From the NCBI RefSeq assembly GCF_014655955.1, contig NZ_BNBO01000062.1, forward strand, positions 1 through 51,918: DNA of 51,918 nt, in the 5' to 3' direction. The notes beneath the pieces are model-generated. The model was given only the letters and a program-made list of their open reading frames with translations. It made no database searches and was not told where the DNA came from. Position numbers and translations under genes: made by a program. The DNA is from Kitasatospora indigofera (GTDB lineage Bacteria > Actinomycetota > Actinomycetes > Streptomycetales > Streptomycetaceae). Position 1 is the stretch's first letter; the number at the start of each line of letters is the position of its first letter. Below, piece by piece: positions 41,967 to 49,968 of the stretch.

Positions 41967-43516
41967 GCGTGGCGGTCCTCGGGAATGGAGGTCCCCGAAG
42001 GCTGGGGGACGATGCCGTGCGCGGGGTCGGCGCCGTACGGGACGCCCGCCGGGGCGCCGTCGGTCGGGACGCCGTGCGGGGGCGTGGGGATGTACGGGGT
42101 GCCCTGCGCCGGGGTGCCGTCGTAGCCGGTGCCGTCGAAGGCGGTGCCGTGCGCGGGGGTGCTCTCGTAGACCGGGCCGTCGTACGGGGCGTGCTCGAAG
42201 TCGGTGGTGTCGTACTCGCCGCTGCGGTAGGCCGGGCCGGGGTAGGGCACGCCCTGCTGGCCGTGCTGCTGGCCGTTCTGCTGGCCGGGGACCTGGTAGG
42301 GCATGCCCTCGTACGGGGCTTCCTGGTAGCCGGGCGCGCCGGGCAGGTAGGTGCCGTGCGCGGGCGTGCCGTGCGCGGGCGGGCCGGCGTAGGCCCCCTC
42401 GGGGTACCCGGGCTGCTGGTAGTAGCCCTGGCCGTTCTGCTGGCCGGCGGGCCCCTGCTGGGTGGGGAAGGACGGCACCGGCGGCAGCACCGCGGTGTCG
42501 TACACGCCGGTGTCGTAGGGAGCGCCGGGCTGCCCGCCCTGCTCGTGGCCGCCGTAGGCCATCCCCATGCCGGTGCCGGTGCCGGCGGCGGTCGGCCCGC
42601 CACTGGGGCCGGCGCCGTCGCCGTAGGGGCCGCCGAGGTGCTCGCCGGACGGCCCGGCGCCCGGCTGCCCCGGCTGTCCCTGGTGCTGCGGCTGTCCCTG
42701 GTGGCTCTGGTGGCTCTGGTGGTCCTGATGCCCCTGGTGGTCCTGATGTCCCTGGTGGCTCTGGTGGTCCTGATGTCCCTGGTGCCCGGCGGGCGGCGGC
42801 CCGGCCGCCGGCGGCTGCGGGACGTGCTCGACCCAGGCGTCGGAGTCCGCGTAGACCGGGAGCTCGCCGGCCAGCGGGACGTCGGCGGCCGACTGCTCGG
42901 TGACCACCGGGGCCGCGGCGGGCCGCTCGGCGGCGCCCTCCTCGGCCGGGGCGGTGCTCTCCTCGGCCTGCTCGGCCTCGGCCGCCCGCGACTCGGCGAC
43001 GGTCTGCACGGCCGCCAGCACGCCGCGGTAGCCGGTGCAGCGGCAGAGGTTGCCGCAGAGCGCCTGGCGGGCCTCGACCTCGCTGGGCCGGTGGTTGCGC
43101 TGCAGCAGGTCGTGCACGGCCATCGCCATGCCGGGGGTGCAGTAGCCGCACTGCACCGCGCCCGACTCGGCCAGCGCCTGCTGGACGTCGCTGGCGGCGC
43201 CGCCGGCCGAGAGGCCCTCGACGGTGTTGATCTCGCTGTCGGCGGCCAGCGCGGCCGGGACCAGGCAGCCGGCCACCAGCTGCCCGTCCACCTGCACCGA
43301 GCAGGCCCCGCACTCGCCCTGCTCGCAGCCGTCCTTGGCGCCGGCCAGGCCGAGCCGCTCGCGCAGCACGTACAGCAGGCTCTCGCCGATCCAGGCGTCG
43401 GTGACGGGGCGCTCGAAGCCGTTGACCCGCAGCGTGTACGAGGCGCAGGGGCGCATCTCCGCACTCACCGGCGGAGCCGGGTCGAGCGGGCCGGAGTCGA
43501 GAGATTCGGTGGTCAC
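41963..43516 (-). CDS. 2Fe-2S subunit of the molybdenum hydroxylase with a 320-residue low-complexity tail
   Basis: A 517-aa protein. Residues about 25-185 are a complete two-cluster domain: plant-type ferredoxin cysteines in KDGCEQGECGACS...AGC, and the second cluster in VQCGYCTPG...LCGNLCRCTGY. Ordinary family members end near 160-200 aa. Here a tail of about 320 residues follows: acidic Ala/Glu, then about a dozen HQx triplets (HQGHQDHQ), then Gly/Tyr/Pro/Gln-rich units (YDTGVYDTAV, AHGTPAHGTY). The tail should be disordered. The GTG start overlaps the FAD subunit stop (GTGA); ATGA overlap with the Mo subunit follows. Confidence 0.87.
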   Translation of the reverse strand: MTTESLDSGPLDPAPPVSAEMRPCASYTLRVNGFERPVTDAWIGESLLYVLRERLGLAGAKDGCEQGECGACSVQVDGQLVAGCLVPAALAADSEINTVEGLSAGGAASDVQQALAESGAVQCGYCTPGMAMAVHDLLQRNHRPSEVEARQALCGNLCRCTGYRGVLAAVQTVAESRAAEAEQAEESTAPAEEGAAERPAAAPVVTEQSAADVPLAGELPVYADSDAWVEHVPQPPAAGPPPAGHQGHQDHQSHQGHQDHQGHQDHQSHQSHQGQPQHQGQPGQPGAGPSGEHLGGPYGDGAGPSGGPTAAGTGTGMGMAYGGHEQGGQPGAPYDTGVYDTAVLPPVPSFPTQQGPAGQQNGQGYYQQPGYPEGAYAGPPAHGTPAHGTYLPGAPGYQEAPYEGMPYQVPGQQNGQQHGQQGVPYPGPAYRSGEYDTTDFEHAPYDGPVYESTPAHGTAFDGTGYDGTPAQGTPYIPTPPHGVPTDGAPAGVPYGADPAHGIVPQPSGTSIPEDRHA

Positions 43517-44394
43517 TTCAGCGCCCTTCCCAGTGCCCGGCGGGCCAGCACCGATACCGTACGCCGCAGCCGGACGGCGGCGGCGGTCGGCCCCTCGGTC
43601 ACGGCCTCCCAGGGGCCCTCCGCGGCGTAGCTGTCGGGGACGCAGGCCGCGGCCACGTACTCGCCGAAGGCCGCGGTGGCGGCGGGGTCGATCTCGCGCG
43701 AGCCGTCCCAGTCGATGCAGCTGGCGACCCAGGTCTCGGCCTCCAGGGGCCGCAGCGGCACCGGTGCGACGGCGCCCACGGCGCAGCGCACGGCACGGCG
43801 GGCCGGGTCCAGCACGACGGCGACCGAGGCGGTGGCGCGGGCCGGGCCGCTGCGGCCGGTGGCCTTGAGGAAGACCTGGGGGGCGTGCAGCAGCGGGACC
43901 CGTACCCAGGTGAGCAGCTCGCCGGGGCGCAGCGGGTCCAGCCCGGTCAGCAGGTGGCTGACCGGGACCTCGCGGGTGGCGCCGGGCCGGGCGAGGGTGG
44001 CGGTGGCTTCCAGGGCGGCGAGCACCGGGAGGGTGTCGCCGGCCGGGGCGGCGGTGGCGATGTTGCCGCCGAGGGTGCCGACGTTGCGCACCTGCGGGGG
44101 CCCGGCCGTGCGCGCGGCGTCGGCCAGGGCGGGGATCAGGGCGGCGAAGTCGGGGCGGTCCATCCGGGCGTGGGTGAGGCCGGCGCCGAGGACGGCGGTG
44201 CCGCCGTCCTCGTAGCGCCAGCCGCGCAGCTCGGTGATCCGGCCCAGGCCGATCAGGGCGGCGGGGCGCAGCCGCCCGGCGTTGACGGCCTCCATCAGGT
44301 CGGTGGCGCCGGCCACCGGTACCGCGGCCGGGGTGGCGGCAAGCGCCTCGACGGCCTCGTCGAGGGAGGCCGGCAGCATGATCGTCCGGTTCAC
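43513..44394 (-). CDS. FAD-binding subunit of the molybdenum hydroxylase
   Basis: A 293-aa subunit. PCMH-type FAD domain signatures: VPVAGATDLMEAVNAGRLRP (near the family V-A-G-G-T-D-L), and QVRNVGTLGGNIATAAPAGD, the ribityl/pyrophosphate-binding loop. The C-terminal CO_deh_flav_C-like region follows. GTG 44394 begins VNRTIMLPASLDEAV; the ORF extends to 44520 but that part is not family-like. It is the first gene of the operon, coupled by a GTGA overlap. A possible promoter (TTGCCC, 19-nt spacer, TACCCT, minus strand) lies just upstream. Confidence 0.88.
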   Translation of the reverse strand: MNRTIMLPASLDEAVEALAATPAAVPVAGATDLMEAVNAGRLRPAALIGLGRITELRGWRYEDGGTAVLGAGLTHARMDRPDFAALIPALADAARTAGPPQVRNVGTLGGNIATAAPAGDTLPVLAALEATATLARPGATREVPVSHLLTGLDPLRPGELLTWVRVPLLHAPQVFLKATGRSGPARATASVAVVLDPARRAVRCAVGAVAPVPLRPLEAETWVASCIDWDGSREIDPAATAAFGEYVAAACVPDSYAAEGPWEAVTEGPTAAAVRLRRTVSVLARRALGRALK

Positions 44395-44573
44395 CTGGGT
44401 CCCACCGTGCTCCACTTGCTCATCGACGACCCGCCCCCGTCTGGCAGCACGGCCTGGCCCGTAGGGTACGGGCGATCGGGCAGGGTTGGGCAACTCTGGC
44501 ACACAAAGCTTGATGATCATTTCTGGGCCGGTGGACAGGTGTGCCCGATTGTGGCTGAAACCAGCCGGTATCA

Positions 44574-44598
44574 GCTCCGGTCCGGTACGAACCGGAGC
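44574..44598. terminator. Terminator of the GH20 gene
   Basis: GCTCCGGT (44574-44581) and ACCGGAGC (44591-44598) around 9 nt, about 80 nt past the GH20 stop and ahead of the hydroxylase operon. Confidence 0.55.
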
Positions 44599-44675
44599 CG
44601 ATTGTTCACCTTTTCTTGACGCACGACGACCGGGTCGAAGTTCCCGGCGCCGGCGTCACACCTGCGGCGCGCCGG

Positions 44676-46292
44676 TCACACCCGCGGCGGCGCGCCCTCG
44701 ATCGGGCGGCCCAGCACCCCCGGCCACTGCTGCCACGGGTGCGGGCCCGCGGCCGGGCGGTACTCGACGCCGAGCGCGTCCAGCCGGGCCAGGTGCGCCG
44801 CCATCCGCCGCTCGAAGCCCGCGTAGTCGCGCGCCGCCGGGTCGGCCGGCAGACGGGACCACGCGACCTCGGCGAAGGCCGCCAGCCGGGGGAAGGCCCG
44901 GTAGTCGATGTCCCGGGCGCTGTCCATGAACTCGGTCCAGAGGTTGGCCTGGGTGCCGATCACGTGCCGGGCGGCGTCCTCGTCCAGCTCGGCGGGCACC
45001 GGCTCGAAGCGGTAGACGTCCTCCAGCGAGCGGACCCAGCCGACCGGGATCGGCTCGTCGTCGCCGGGCGCCTGCCGGTGGTCCAGGTAGACGTGCTGCT
45101 CGGGGCACATCACCACGTCGTGCCCGGCCTTCGCGGCCGCCACGCCGCCGCCGTAGCCCCGCCAGGAGGACACCGTGGCGCCGGGCGCCAGCCCGCCCTC
45201 CAGGATCTCGTCCCAGCCGACCAGCCGGCGGCCGCGCGCGGCGAGCCAGCCGTCGAAGTGCCGGACGAACCAGCTCTGCAGCTCGTCCTCGTCGGCGAGC
45301 CCGAGCTCCTTGATCCGGGCCTGCGCGGCGGCACTGGCCCGCCACTGCTCCTTGGGGCACTCGTCGCCGCCGATGTGGACGTACTCGGACGGGAAGATCT
45401 CCAGGACCTCCTCCAGCACCCCCTCCAGGAAGCGCAGGGTCTCGTCCGACACGTTGAACACGTTCGGGCTGACGCCCCAGTCGGTCCAGACGCCGAGGGC
45501 CGCGGTGTCCACCACGTCGCCGTTGCCGAGCTCCGGGTAGGCGGCGACGGCTGCCTGCGCGTGGCCGGGCAGCTCGATCTCGGGGACGACGGTGATCTGC
45601 CGGCCGGCCGCGTAGGCGACGATCTCGCGCAGGTCGTCCTGGGTGTAGAAGCCGCCGTGCGGGCGGTCGTCCCGGCGCTCGCCGGCCCGGTAGCCGGTCA
45701 TCGAGCGCTCCCGCCAGGAGCCCGCCTCGGTCAGCCGCGGGTAGCGCTTGATCTCGATCCGCCAGCCCTGGTCGTCGGTCAGGTGCAGGTGCAGGACGTT
45801 GAGCTTGTGGACGGCCATCAGGTCCAGGAACCGCAGCACGTCGGACTTGGGCAGGAAGTGCCGGGAGACGTCCAGCAGGACGCCGCGCCAGGCGAAGCGC
45901 GGGGCGTCCTCGACGTCACCGCCGGGCAGCACCCAGCCGGTGCGGCGCAGCGGCGCCCGGCGGTAGGCGTCGGGGCCGAGCAGCTGGCGCAGGGTCTGCG
46001 CCCCCCAGAGCGCCCCGGCGGGGCCGCCGGCGGTGACCACGGCCCGGTCCGCCCGGACCGAGATCCGGTACGCCTCGGCGTCCAGCGTGTCGTCGAGGGC
46101 CAGCTCGACGCCGGCCGCCGAACCGGGCGGGGCCGGGCGCAGCGCCAGCCCGGTCGCCGCCGTGAGGGCGGTGCGCAGCCACTGCTCGACCGGCTCCAGG
46201 CCGGGCGCGGCGGTGAGCGTGGTGTCCTGGTCGAGGAGGAGGTCCTGGTCGGCGAGGCGGACAGAACTCAGCGGGGCAGGGATGAGGTCCAT
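44676..46292 (-). CDS. GH20 beta-N-acetylhexosaminidase
   Basis: A 538-aa enzyme releasing N-acetylglucosamine from chitin oligomers. It has an N-terminal GH20b domain (about 1-120), then a TIM barrel with KLNVLHLHLTDDQGWRIEI and the catalytic pair in VHIGGDECPKEQW (D-E). Further, VVPEIELPGHAQAAVAAYPE and ANLWTEFMDS are typical. No signal peptide is seen, so it appears cytoplasmic. The start at ATG 46292 (MDLIPAPL) has CAGGATGG upstream. A DasR-like operator lies 27-42 nt before the start, linking it to N-acetylglucosamine control together with the chitinase at 17.8 kb. Confidence 0.93.
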   Translation of the reverse strand: MDLIPAPLSSVRLADQDLLLDQDTTLTAAPGLEPVEQWLRTALTAATGLALRPAPPGSAAGVELALDDTLDAEAYRISVRADRAVVTAGGPAGALWGAQTLRQLLGPDAYRRAPLRRTGWVLPGGDVEDAPRFAWRGVLLDVSRHFLPKSDVLRFLDLMAVHKLNVLHLHLTDDQGWRIEIKRYPRLTEAGSWRERSMTGYRAGERRDDRPHGGFYTQDDLREIVAYAAGRQITVVPEIELPGHAQAAVAAYPELGNGDVVDTAALGVWTDWGVSPNVFNVSDETLRFLEGVLEEVLEIFPSEYVHIGGDECPKEQWRASAAAQARIKELGLADEDELQSWFVRHFDGWLAARGRRLVGWDEILEGGLAPGATVSSWRGYGGGVAAAKAGHDVVMCPEQHVYLDHRQAPGDDEPIPVGWVRSLEDVYRFEPVPAELDEDAARHVIGTQANLWTEFMDSARDIDYRAFPRLAAFAEVAWSRLPADPAARDYAGFERRMAAHLARLDALGVEYRPAAGPHPWQQWPGVLGRPIEGAPPRV

Positions 46293-46318
46293 GCCGCCAT
46301 CCTGCCCCGCCGAACCCA

Positions 46319-46334
46319 AATGGCATAGACCAAT
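46319..46334. promoter_or_regulatory. DasR-like operator (dre) upstream of GH20
   Basis: Minus strand ATTGGTCTATGCCATT matches the dre consensus AGTGGTCTAGACCACT at 12 of 16 positions with the TGGTCT half intact. DasR is the known GntR repressor of chitin and N-acetylglucosamine genes in Streptomyces. A further TGGTCT half site occurs near 46375. Confidence 0.65.
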
Positions 46335-46388
46335 CGTGGGATCGATTCGGCCGGTCCGCAGGATCGATCCGCCTTTGGTCTGCGCAGG

Positions 46389-46676
46389 TCAGCCGTTGTC
46401 CTTGCCGCCGCCCTTGCCGTCGGCCGGCTGGCCGATGCCGTCGTAGATCTCCTTGCACATCGGACAGACGGGGTACTTCTTCGGGTCACGGCCCGGCACC
46501 CAGACCTTGCCGCACAGCGCCACCACGGGAGACCCGGAGAGCGCGCTCTCCATGATCTTGTCCTTCTGGACGTAGTGCGCGAAGCGCTCGTGGTCGCCGT
46601 CCCCGTGGGACACCTGCGGGACGGGCTCGACCAGGGTGCCGGTGCCGAGGCCGCGCTCGGGCTCAAGAGTGCTCAT
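46389..46676 (-). CDS. DUF3039 protein
   Basis: A 95-aa actinobacterial conserved protein. The family body FAHYVQKDKIMESALSGSPV, ALCGKVWVPGRDPKKYPVCP, MCKEIY is present; the cysteines in ALCGK and CPMC could bind zinc. ATG 46676 begins MSTLEPERG as in the family. Function unknown. It ends just before the GH20 upstream region and may share its strand without sharing control. Confidence 0.88.
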   Translation of the reverse strand: MSTLEPERGLGTGTLVEPVPQVSHGDGDHERFAHYVQKDKIMESALSGSPVVALCGKVWVPGRDPKKYPVCPMCKEIYDGIGQPADGKGGGKDNG

Positions 46677-46796
46677 GAGTGCCAAGTCTATGGGGGCGCC
46701 GCGAGGGCGGGCCAGTGTGCGGCGGCGCGTGCGGCGGCGCCCCGCCCCGGTCCCGCCGCCGGGGCCCCCGCGCGCCGCCCCGGGCCCGGCCGGGCC

Positions 46797-47366
46797 TCAG
46801 TTCAGCGTGGGGTCCTCGGGGTACGTCGCCAGCAGCGCCAGCGGCCCGCGCTGGCGCCGCAGCACCGAGCGCCAGAGCCGCTCCGGCTCGGGGCTGGAGA
46901 TGTCGCCCGGCTCACAGTCCACCAGGTACCAGGCGCCCTCGGCGATCTCCGCCTCCAGCTGGCCCGGCGACCACCCCGCGTACCCGGCGAAGATCCGCAG
47001 CCCGCCCAGCTCCCCCGCCAGCACCTCGGGCGGCGCCTCCAGGTCGACCAGGCCGATCGCGCCGTGCACCCGCCGCCAGCCGAGCGGCTCGGCCTGCCCG
47101 GGCTCGCCCGGCGCGACGGCCAGGCCCAGCGCCGCGTCCAGCGCGACCGGGCCGCCCTGGAAGACCACCGCGGGCTGCCCGACCATCGCGCCCCAGCCGT
47201 CCAGCACCGCCCCCACCTCGATCGGCGTCGGGTGGTTCAGGACGACGCCGAGCGCCCCCTCGGCATCGTGGTCGAGGAGGAGCACGACGGCCCGCGCGAA
47301 GTTGGGATCGGTGAGCACGGGAGTCGCGACGAGCAGCCGGCCGGTGTGCGAGTGCGCCGCGGTCAT
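46797..47366 (-). CDS. YqgE/AlgH family protein
   Basis: A 189-aa protein with family marks GRLLVATPVLTDPNFARAVV, LLDHDAEGALGVVLNHPTP, VFQGGPVALDAALGL, LRIFAGYAGWSPGQLEAEI and GAWYLVD. The family is widely conserved and of uncertain molecular function. It is divergent from murA, separated by about 300 bp with no gene. Confidence 0.93.
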   Translation of the reverse strand: MTAAHSHTGRLLVATPVLTDPNFARAVVLLLDHDAEGALGVVLNHPTPIEVGAVLDGWGAMVGQPAVVFQGGPVALDAALGLAVAPGEPGQAEPLGWRRVHGAIGLVDLEAPPEVLAGELGGLRIFAGYAGWSPGQLEAEIAEGAWYLVDCEPGDISSPEPERLWRSVLRRQRGPLALLATYPEDPTLN

Positions 47367-47524
47367 GCCTCACATGATCCCGCAGGAGAGCCCGTCCGGG
47401 GCACCTCAACACGAAACCCCGCCGGGCCCGCCGGCCACCCGTACGGCCCTCTGCGGGGGCGCGCCACCACCCGGAGAGAGCACGATCACCGGAGGAGCAG
47501 ACGGGAACCAATCACACGCCTACT

Positions 47525-47540
47525 ACCATCTACTGATGGT
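47525..47540. promoter_or_regulatory. Small palindrome in the murA upstream region
   Basis: ACCATC-TACT-GATGGT, a perfect 6-bp inverted repeat about 120 nt before murA. Its relation to the murA promoter is unproven. Confidence 0.35.
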
Positions 47541-47662
47541 GGACGCCCTTTCGCGGCGGAAACTCGCTCGCCCGGGCCCCACAGCCGCCCGTTCGACCCC
47601 ACCATGCCAGGCTCTCCCGCGGAGCCCGGACCCGACCTCTGGCACCCCGGATTGCGAGAACG

Positions 47663-49003
47663 ATGACCGACGACGTCCTGCTGGTTCACGGCGGAAACCC
47701 GCTCGAAGGCGAGATCCGGGTCCGTGGTGCGAAGAACCTGGTCCCCAAGGCCATGGTCGCCGCCCTGCTCGGGCAGGGCCCCAGCCGGCTGCGCAACGTC
47801 CCGGACATCCGCGACGTCAAGGTCGTCCGCGGCCTGCTGCAGCTGCACGGTGTGACCGTGCGCACCGGCGACGAGGACGGCGAGCTGATCCTCGACCCCT
47901 CGCACGTGGAGAGCGCCAACGTCGCGGACATCGACGCGCACGCCGGCTCCTCGCGGATCCCGATCCTGTTCTGCGGCCCGCTGCTGCACCGCCTCGGCCA
48001 CGCCTTCATCCCCGGCCTGGGCGGCTGCGACATCGGCGGCCGGCCCGTCGACTTCCACTTCGAGGTGCTGCGCCAGTTCGGCGCCACCATCGAGAAGCAC
48101 CCGCAGGGCACCTACCTGGTGGCCCAGCAGCGGCTGCGCGGCACCAAGATCGAGCTGCCCTACCCCTCGGTCGGCGCGACCGAGCAGGTGCTGCTCACCG
48201 CCGTCCTCGCGGAGGGCGTCACCGAGCTGCGCAACGCGGCCATCGAGCCGGAGATCGTCGACCTGATCTGCGTGCTGCAGAAGATGGGCGCGATCATCTC
48301 GCTGGGCACCGACCGCACCATCCTGATCACCGGCGTGGACGAGCTGGGCGGCTACAACCACCGCGCCCTGCCGGACCGCCTGGAGGCCGCCTCCTGGGCC
48401 TGCGCGGCGCTGGCCACCCGCGGCGACATCTACGTCCGCGGCGCCGACCAGATCCCGATGATGACCTTCCTCAACACCTTCCGGAAGGTCGGCGGGGCCT
48501 TCGAGGTCGACGACGAGGGCATCCGGTTCTGGCACCCGGGCGGCGAGCTCAAGGCGATCGCCCTGGAGACCGACGTGCACCCCGGCTTCCAGACCGACTG
48601 GCAGCAGCCGCTGGTGGTCGCGCTGACCCAGGCCAGCGGCCTGTCGATCGTGCACGAGACGGTCTACGAGTCGCGGCTCGGCTTCACCAGCGCGCTGAAC
48701 CAGATGGGCGCGCACATCCAGCTCTACCGCGAGTGCCTGGGCTCCACGCCGTGCCGCTTCGGCGCGCGCAACTTCCAGCACTCGGCGGTCGTCTCCGGCC
48801 CGTCCAAGCTGATCGGCGGCGAGCTGGTCATCCCCGACCTGCGCGGCGGTTTCTCGTACCTGATCGCGGCGCTGGCCGCCGAGGGCACCTCCACCGTGCA
48901 CGGGATCGACCTGATCAACCGCGGCTACGAGAACTTCATGGAGAAGCTCCGTGACCTCGGCGCCCACGTCGAGCTGCCCAGCGAGGAGCTGGTGACGGCC
49001 TGA
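47663..49003 (+). CDS. murA: UDP-N-acetylglucosamine 1-carboxyvinyltransferase
   Basis: A 446-aa cytoplasmic enzyme for the first committed step of peptidoglycan synthesis, transferring enolpyruvate from PEP to UDP-GlcNAc. EPSP-synthase fold marks: LLVHGGNPLEGEIRVRGAKN (Lys of the K-N pair), GGCDIGGRPVDFH with the catalytic Cys, KGD-equivalent VDDEGIRFW, and YESRLGFTSALNQMGAHI. The catalytic residue is Cys, so fosfomycin sensitivity is expected. ATG 47663 has only a weak ribosome site (GCGAGAACG). It is convergent with HU through a double terminator. Confidence 0.96.
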   Translation: MTDDVLLVHGGNPLEGEIRVRGAKNLVPKAMVAALLGQGPSRLRNVPDIRDVKVVRGLLQLHGVTVRTGDEDGELILDPSHVESANVADIDAHAGSSRIPILFCGPLLHRLGHAFIPGLGGCDIGGRPVDFHFEVLRQFGATIEKHPQGTYLVAQQRLRGTKIELPYPSVGATEQVLLTAVLAEGVTELRNAAIEPEIVDLICVLQKMGAIISLGTDRTILITGVDELGGYNHRALPDRLEAASWACAALATRGDIYVRGADQIPMMTFLNTFRKVGGAFEVDDEGIRFWHPGGELKAIALETDVHPGFQTDWQQPLVVALTQASGLSIVHETVYESRLGFTSALNQMGAHIQLYRECLGSTPCRFGARNFQHSAVVSGPSKLIGGELVIPDLRGGFSYLIAALAAEGTSTVHGIDLINRGYENFMEKLRDLGAHVELPSEELVTA

Positions 49004-49013
49004 CCGCCCGCAG

Positions 49014-49060
49014 AACGGCCGGTGGCCGGGCTCCCCTCGGGGGCCCGGCCACCGGCCGTT
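49014..49060. terminator. First murA/HU terminator
   Basis: A perfect 18-bp stem (49014-49031 with 49043-49060) and 11-nt loop, 10 nt past the murA stop. Confidence 0.9.
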
Positions 49061-49088
49061 CCACGCCCGTTCACCGGGCCGTACGACG

Positions 49089-49130
49089 CCGCCGGGGGCG
49101 GACCGACCCAAGTCGGTCCGCCCCCGGCGG
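49089..49130. terminator. Second murA/HU terminator
   Basis: A 19-bp stem (49089-49107 with 49112-49130) and loop CCAA, before the HU stop. Two back-to-back hairpins insulate convergent housekeeping genes. Confidence 0.9.
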
Positions 49131-49167
49131 TTCACAGCTGCTGCGGGGCTCCTGGGAGCCTGCGGCG

Positions 49168-49449
49168 TCAGGCGCCCTTGGCGGCTTCCTTCAGCTTGGA
49201 GCCGGCGCTGACCTTGGCGCTGTAGCCGGCCGCGATCTGGATCGGCTCGCCGGTCTGCGGGTTGCGGGCGGTGCGAGCCGCGCGGTGGGTGCGCTCGAAG
49301 GTCAGGAAACCGGGGATGGTGACCTTCTCGTCGCCCTTGGCGACGACCTCGCCGACGATCTCGGCGAAAGCGGCCAGAACGGCGTCGGCGTCCTTGCGGG
49401 TCACCTCGGCGCGCTCGGACAGCGCGGCCACCAGCTCACTGCGGTTCAT
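49168..49449 (-). CDS. hup: HU-family DNA-binding protein
   Basis: A 93-aa nucleoid protein: MNRSELVAALSERAEVTRKD, then GEKVTIPGF-like DEKVTIPGFLTFERTHRAAR, RTARNPQTGEPIQIAAG and SAKVSAGSKLKEA. Short, without the Lys-rich extension of HupS-type proteins, so it is the HupA-like housekeeping form. AGGAG is spaced 6 nt before the ATG. Confidence 0.96.
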   Translation of the reverse strand: MNRSELVAALSERAEVTRKDADAVLAAFAEIVGEVVAKGDEKVTIPGFLTFERTHRAARTARNPQTGEPIQIAAGYSAKVSAGSKLKEAAKGA

Positions 49450-49968
49450 GTGTACTCCTGTGGTCTGTTCGCGTTGCGGTGTGCAGGGGACCCAGCGGTC
49501 GTCCCTCCGGGGGCACCCGGGTGGCCACTGGTCCGCACACTGTGCTCATTCAGGCATGGGGTCGGTCAGGGGTCGGCTCGTACCCCGAGCCGCGCGCCGT
49601 GCATTTTCTGCCCGCGTGCCTGCCTGGGTACGAATCCTGCCCCGACCGGGCCCGAGAAAGCCAATCGGGCCCCGGCGCTGTTGACCCGAACAGCGCCCGC
49701 CCGTCGGAACGGTGACGCTCCGTCGGCTCCGGTGCACCGGAGCGGGCGGCGGTCGGGACGACACGCCGGTAGGCCGGGGGGACGTTCCGTACTTGTCGGA
49801 CACGCCTGCCCCGTTCAGGGCTACCGTACGCCCTGGCGCGGACAAGCCCAAACACGCCCCTCGCCCTTGTGTCGCAAGGGTTCGGGCCCGGCTCGGGCGG
49901 GTAGGGTCGCGAGCCGGTCATTTGCCCGGCGGCGTGACGCCCCTGACGGCCCGCCCGGGCCGGCGGGC
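49450..49968. other. 519-bp gene-free region upstream of HU
   Basis: Between the malic enzyme stop and HU start, both leftward. It holds the HU promoter and long leader. GGCGCTGTT...AACAGCGCC (49674-49697) is a 9-bp inverted repeat of unknown role. I see no ORF or tRNA. Confidence 0.5.
49949..49968. terminator. Hairpin at the malic enzyme 3' end
   Basis: GCCCGCC (49949-49955) and GGCGGGC (49962-49968), abutting the stop codon. Confidence 0.5.

Noticed and set aside
42660..42780. Regular short repeats that look CRISPR-like
   Set aside because: They are in-frame HQx codon repeats of the 2Fe-2S subunit without spacers, and no cas genes are present.
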